DNA from: Lucinisca nassula
Lineage: Eukaryota > Mollusca > Bivalvia > Lucinida > Lucinidae
Reading direction: 5' to 3'
DNA length: 64,000 nucleotides
NCBI GenBank assembly: GCA_963580285.1
Contig: OY757023.1
Coordinates: 129,054,027-129,118,026, forward strand
The position numbers and the translations under genes are program-made. Shown here piece after piece: positions 63,324 through 64,000 of the stretch. Every line of letters begins with the position of its first letter. Positions within the stretch are counted from its first letter, which is position 1. Under the pieces are notes generated by a model, which was not told the DNA's origin, ran no database searches, and worked only from the letters and a program-made list of their open reading frames with translations.

Positions 63324-63530
63324 TTGACGCATAATGAAGTAAAATTAAGTATGCCACCCATCGCCGCAAAATGTAATAATTCTTTCATTTTGCTCAAACC
63401 TCTTAGTATCGACGCATAATGTAGTAAAAACGACATTTTATTTCATTTCGCGTCGACTATGCCAAAGCATAATGTAGTAAAAATTTCAAAATGTAGTAAT
63501 TACTACATTACTACATTATGCGTTGTAACA

Positions 63531-64000
63531 AGGCGGCCCAAACGAGCACCTATAATCTATATTTTTGGACTTGACATAATAAAAATGAAAACAAATAAAA
63601 TGAAATAAAATAAAAGAAAATGAATACATTTTTTTTGAATAAATAAAATAAAAACATTATCTCATCGAGTTTTTTTAAAAGGGACATGCTCGATAAAGGG
63701 ACACAAACCTGCTAAGAAAAAAATACGGGTTAACATTTTTTTTCTTCCAGAGAAACCCACATATAACATTTCTAAAAATCTAAAGTACCGGTTCAAACAT
63801 CAGTTCATGCATGAAAAGGCATGACTAACGCACGGACGAACAGATGAACGGAAAAGCTGAAATCATTGCGCAAACGTCACTGAAGTTGAGGGCATAATAA
63901 GTAGGCCATATATTTGCCCGCCAGTCGTAGTCTATATGAAGACACCGGTAATGTCAAGGCTACCTGTCTACAGTCTTCCGCTGATAGTCTAGGTCATTTC
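63531..64000. other. M2 MITE right arm and unassigned A/T-rich sequence
   Basis: AGGCGGCCCAAACGAGCACC and TATAATCTATATTTTTGG complete the MITE interrupted at 62517. Beyond about 63600 there are AAATAAAAT-rich runs and no recognised gene up to the window edge. Confidence 0.6.

Larger units (their letters stand above)
62519..63530 (+). mobile_element. 1-kb TIR element inserted in the MITE hairpin core
   Basis: Ends TGTTACAACGCATAATGTA and TACATTATGCGTTGTAACA are exact complements. AGGCGG flanks both sides (about 62512-62517 and 63531-63536), a likely 6-bp target duplication. The inner arms contain repeated CGACGCATAATGAAGTAA words in inverted order. Two SINE C copies and an (ACAG)n run occupy the middle. 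It is non-coding. Confidence 0.82.

Overview
This window is eukaryotic and almost entirely made of mobile and repetitive DNA. It looks like an invertebrate genome, most plausibly a marine bivalve mollusc. That is an inference from the many tRNA-derived SINEs ending in GACGTTAAAC, the foldback MITEs, the GATCAGACGCCGC hairpin family and the absence of bacterial gene organisation. I see no host gene. Two intact protein genes are supported, both without introns and both inside inverted-repeat-bounded mobile elements. There are also relics of a LINE endonuclease and of a mariner-type transposon, and one possible tRNA gene.

Region 1 (1-18480) is a satellite with a 118-bp monomer arranged as alternating 236-bp dimers. 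A block of about 2.05-2.29 kb is tandemly repeated within it. The satellite keeps one orientation from 1 to about 13005, then flips and continues inverted to about 18480. A 3407-bp element (8796-12202) is inserted in it. This element has about 415-bp terminal inverted repeats, 5'-AGTAGGG termini, an exact 6-bp target duplication (AACGGG) and one gene for a C2H2 zinc-finger protein with a poly-Glu tract. The 6-bp duplication, long TIRs and AG/CT ends are Polinton/Maverick-like, but the element is far too short for one and carries no recognisable transposition enzyme.

Region 2 (18.5-40 kb) is a nested mosaic. It holds a dead LINE endonuclease, many copies of two MITE subfamilies (here M1 and M2) that share one central hairpin, a promoterless-looking SINE family (C), two tRNA-derived SINE families (A and B), short hairpin repeats (family E), several other foldbacks, and minisatellites of 43, about 125 and about 160-180 bp.

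Region 3 (40.17-46.53 kb) is a second intact-looking DNA transposon with complex TIRs. It carries a single 1468-codon gene: an N-terminal Cys/His zinc-binding region, a central conserved region with a GGxH/FLGCIG signature, an XPG/FEN-like nuclease domain and a CXC (tesmin/TSO1-like) cysteine motif. This combination best fits the XPG-nuclease-bearing branch of the Academ superfamily.

Region 4 (46.5-64 kb) continues the mosaic: a tRNA-Val-like sequence, SINEs with clear target duplications, a pair of 645-bp direct repeats with inverted ends around 1.85 kb, a gutted mariner-type element (57966-61214) loaded with MITEs, a palindromic satellite with a 153-bp higher-order unit, and a 1-kb element inserted inside the hairpin core of a MITE. 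Nothing here works as an operon or pathway. The genes serve, or served, the mobility of their own elements.
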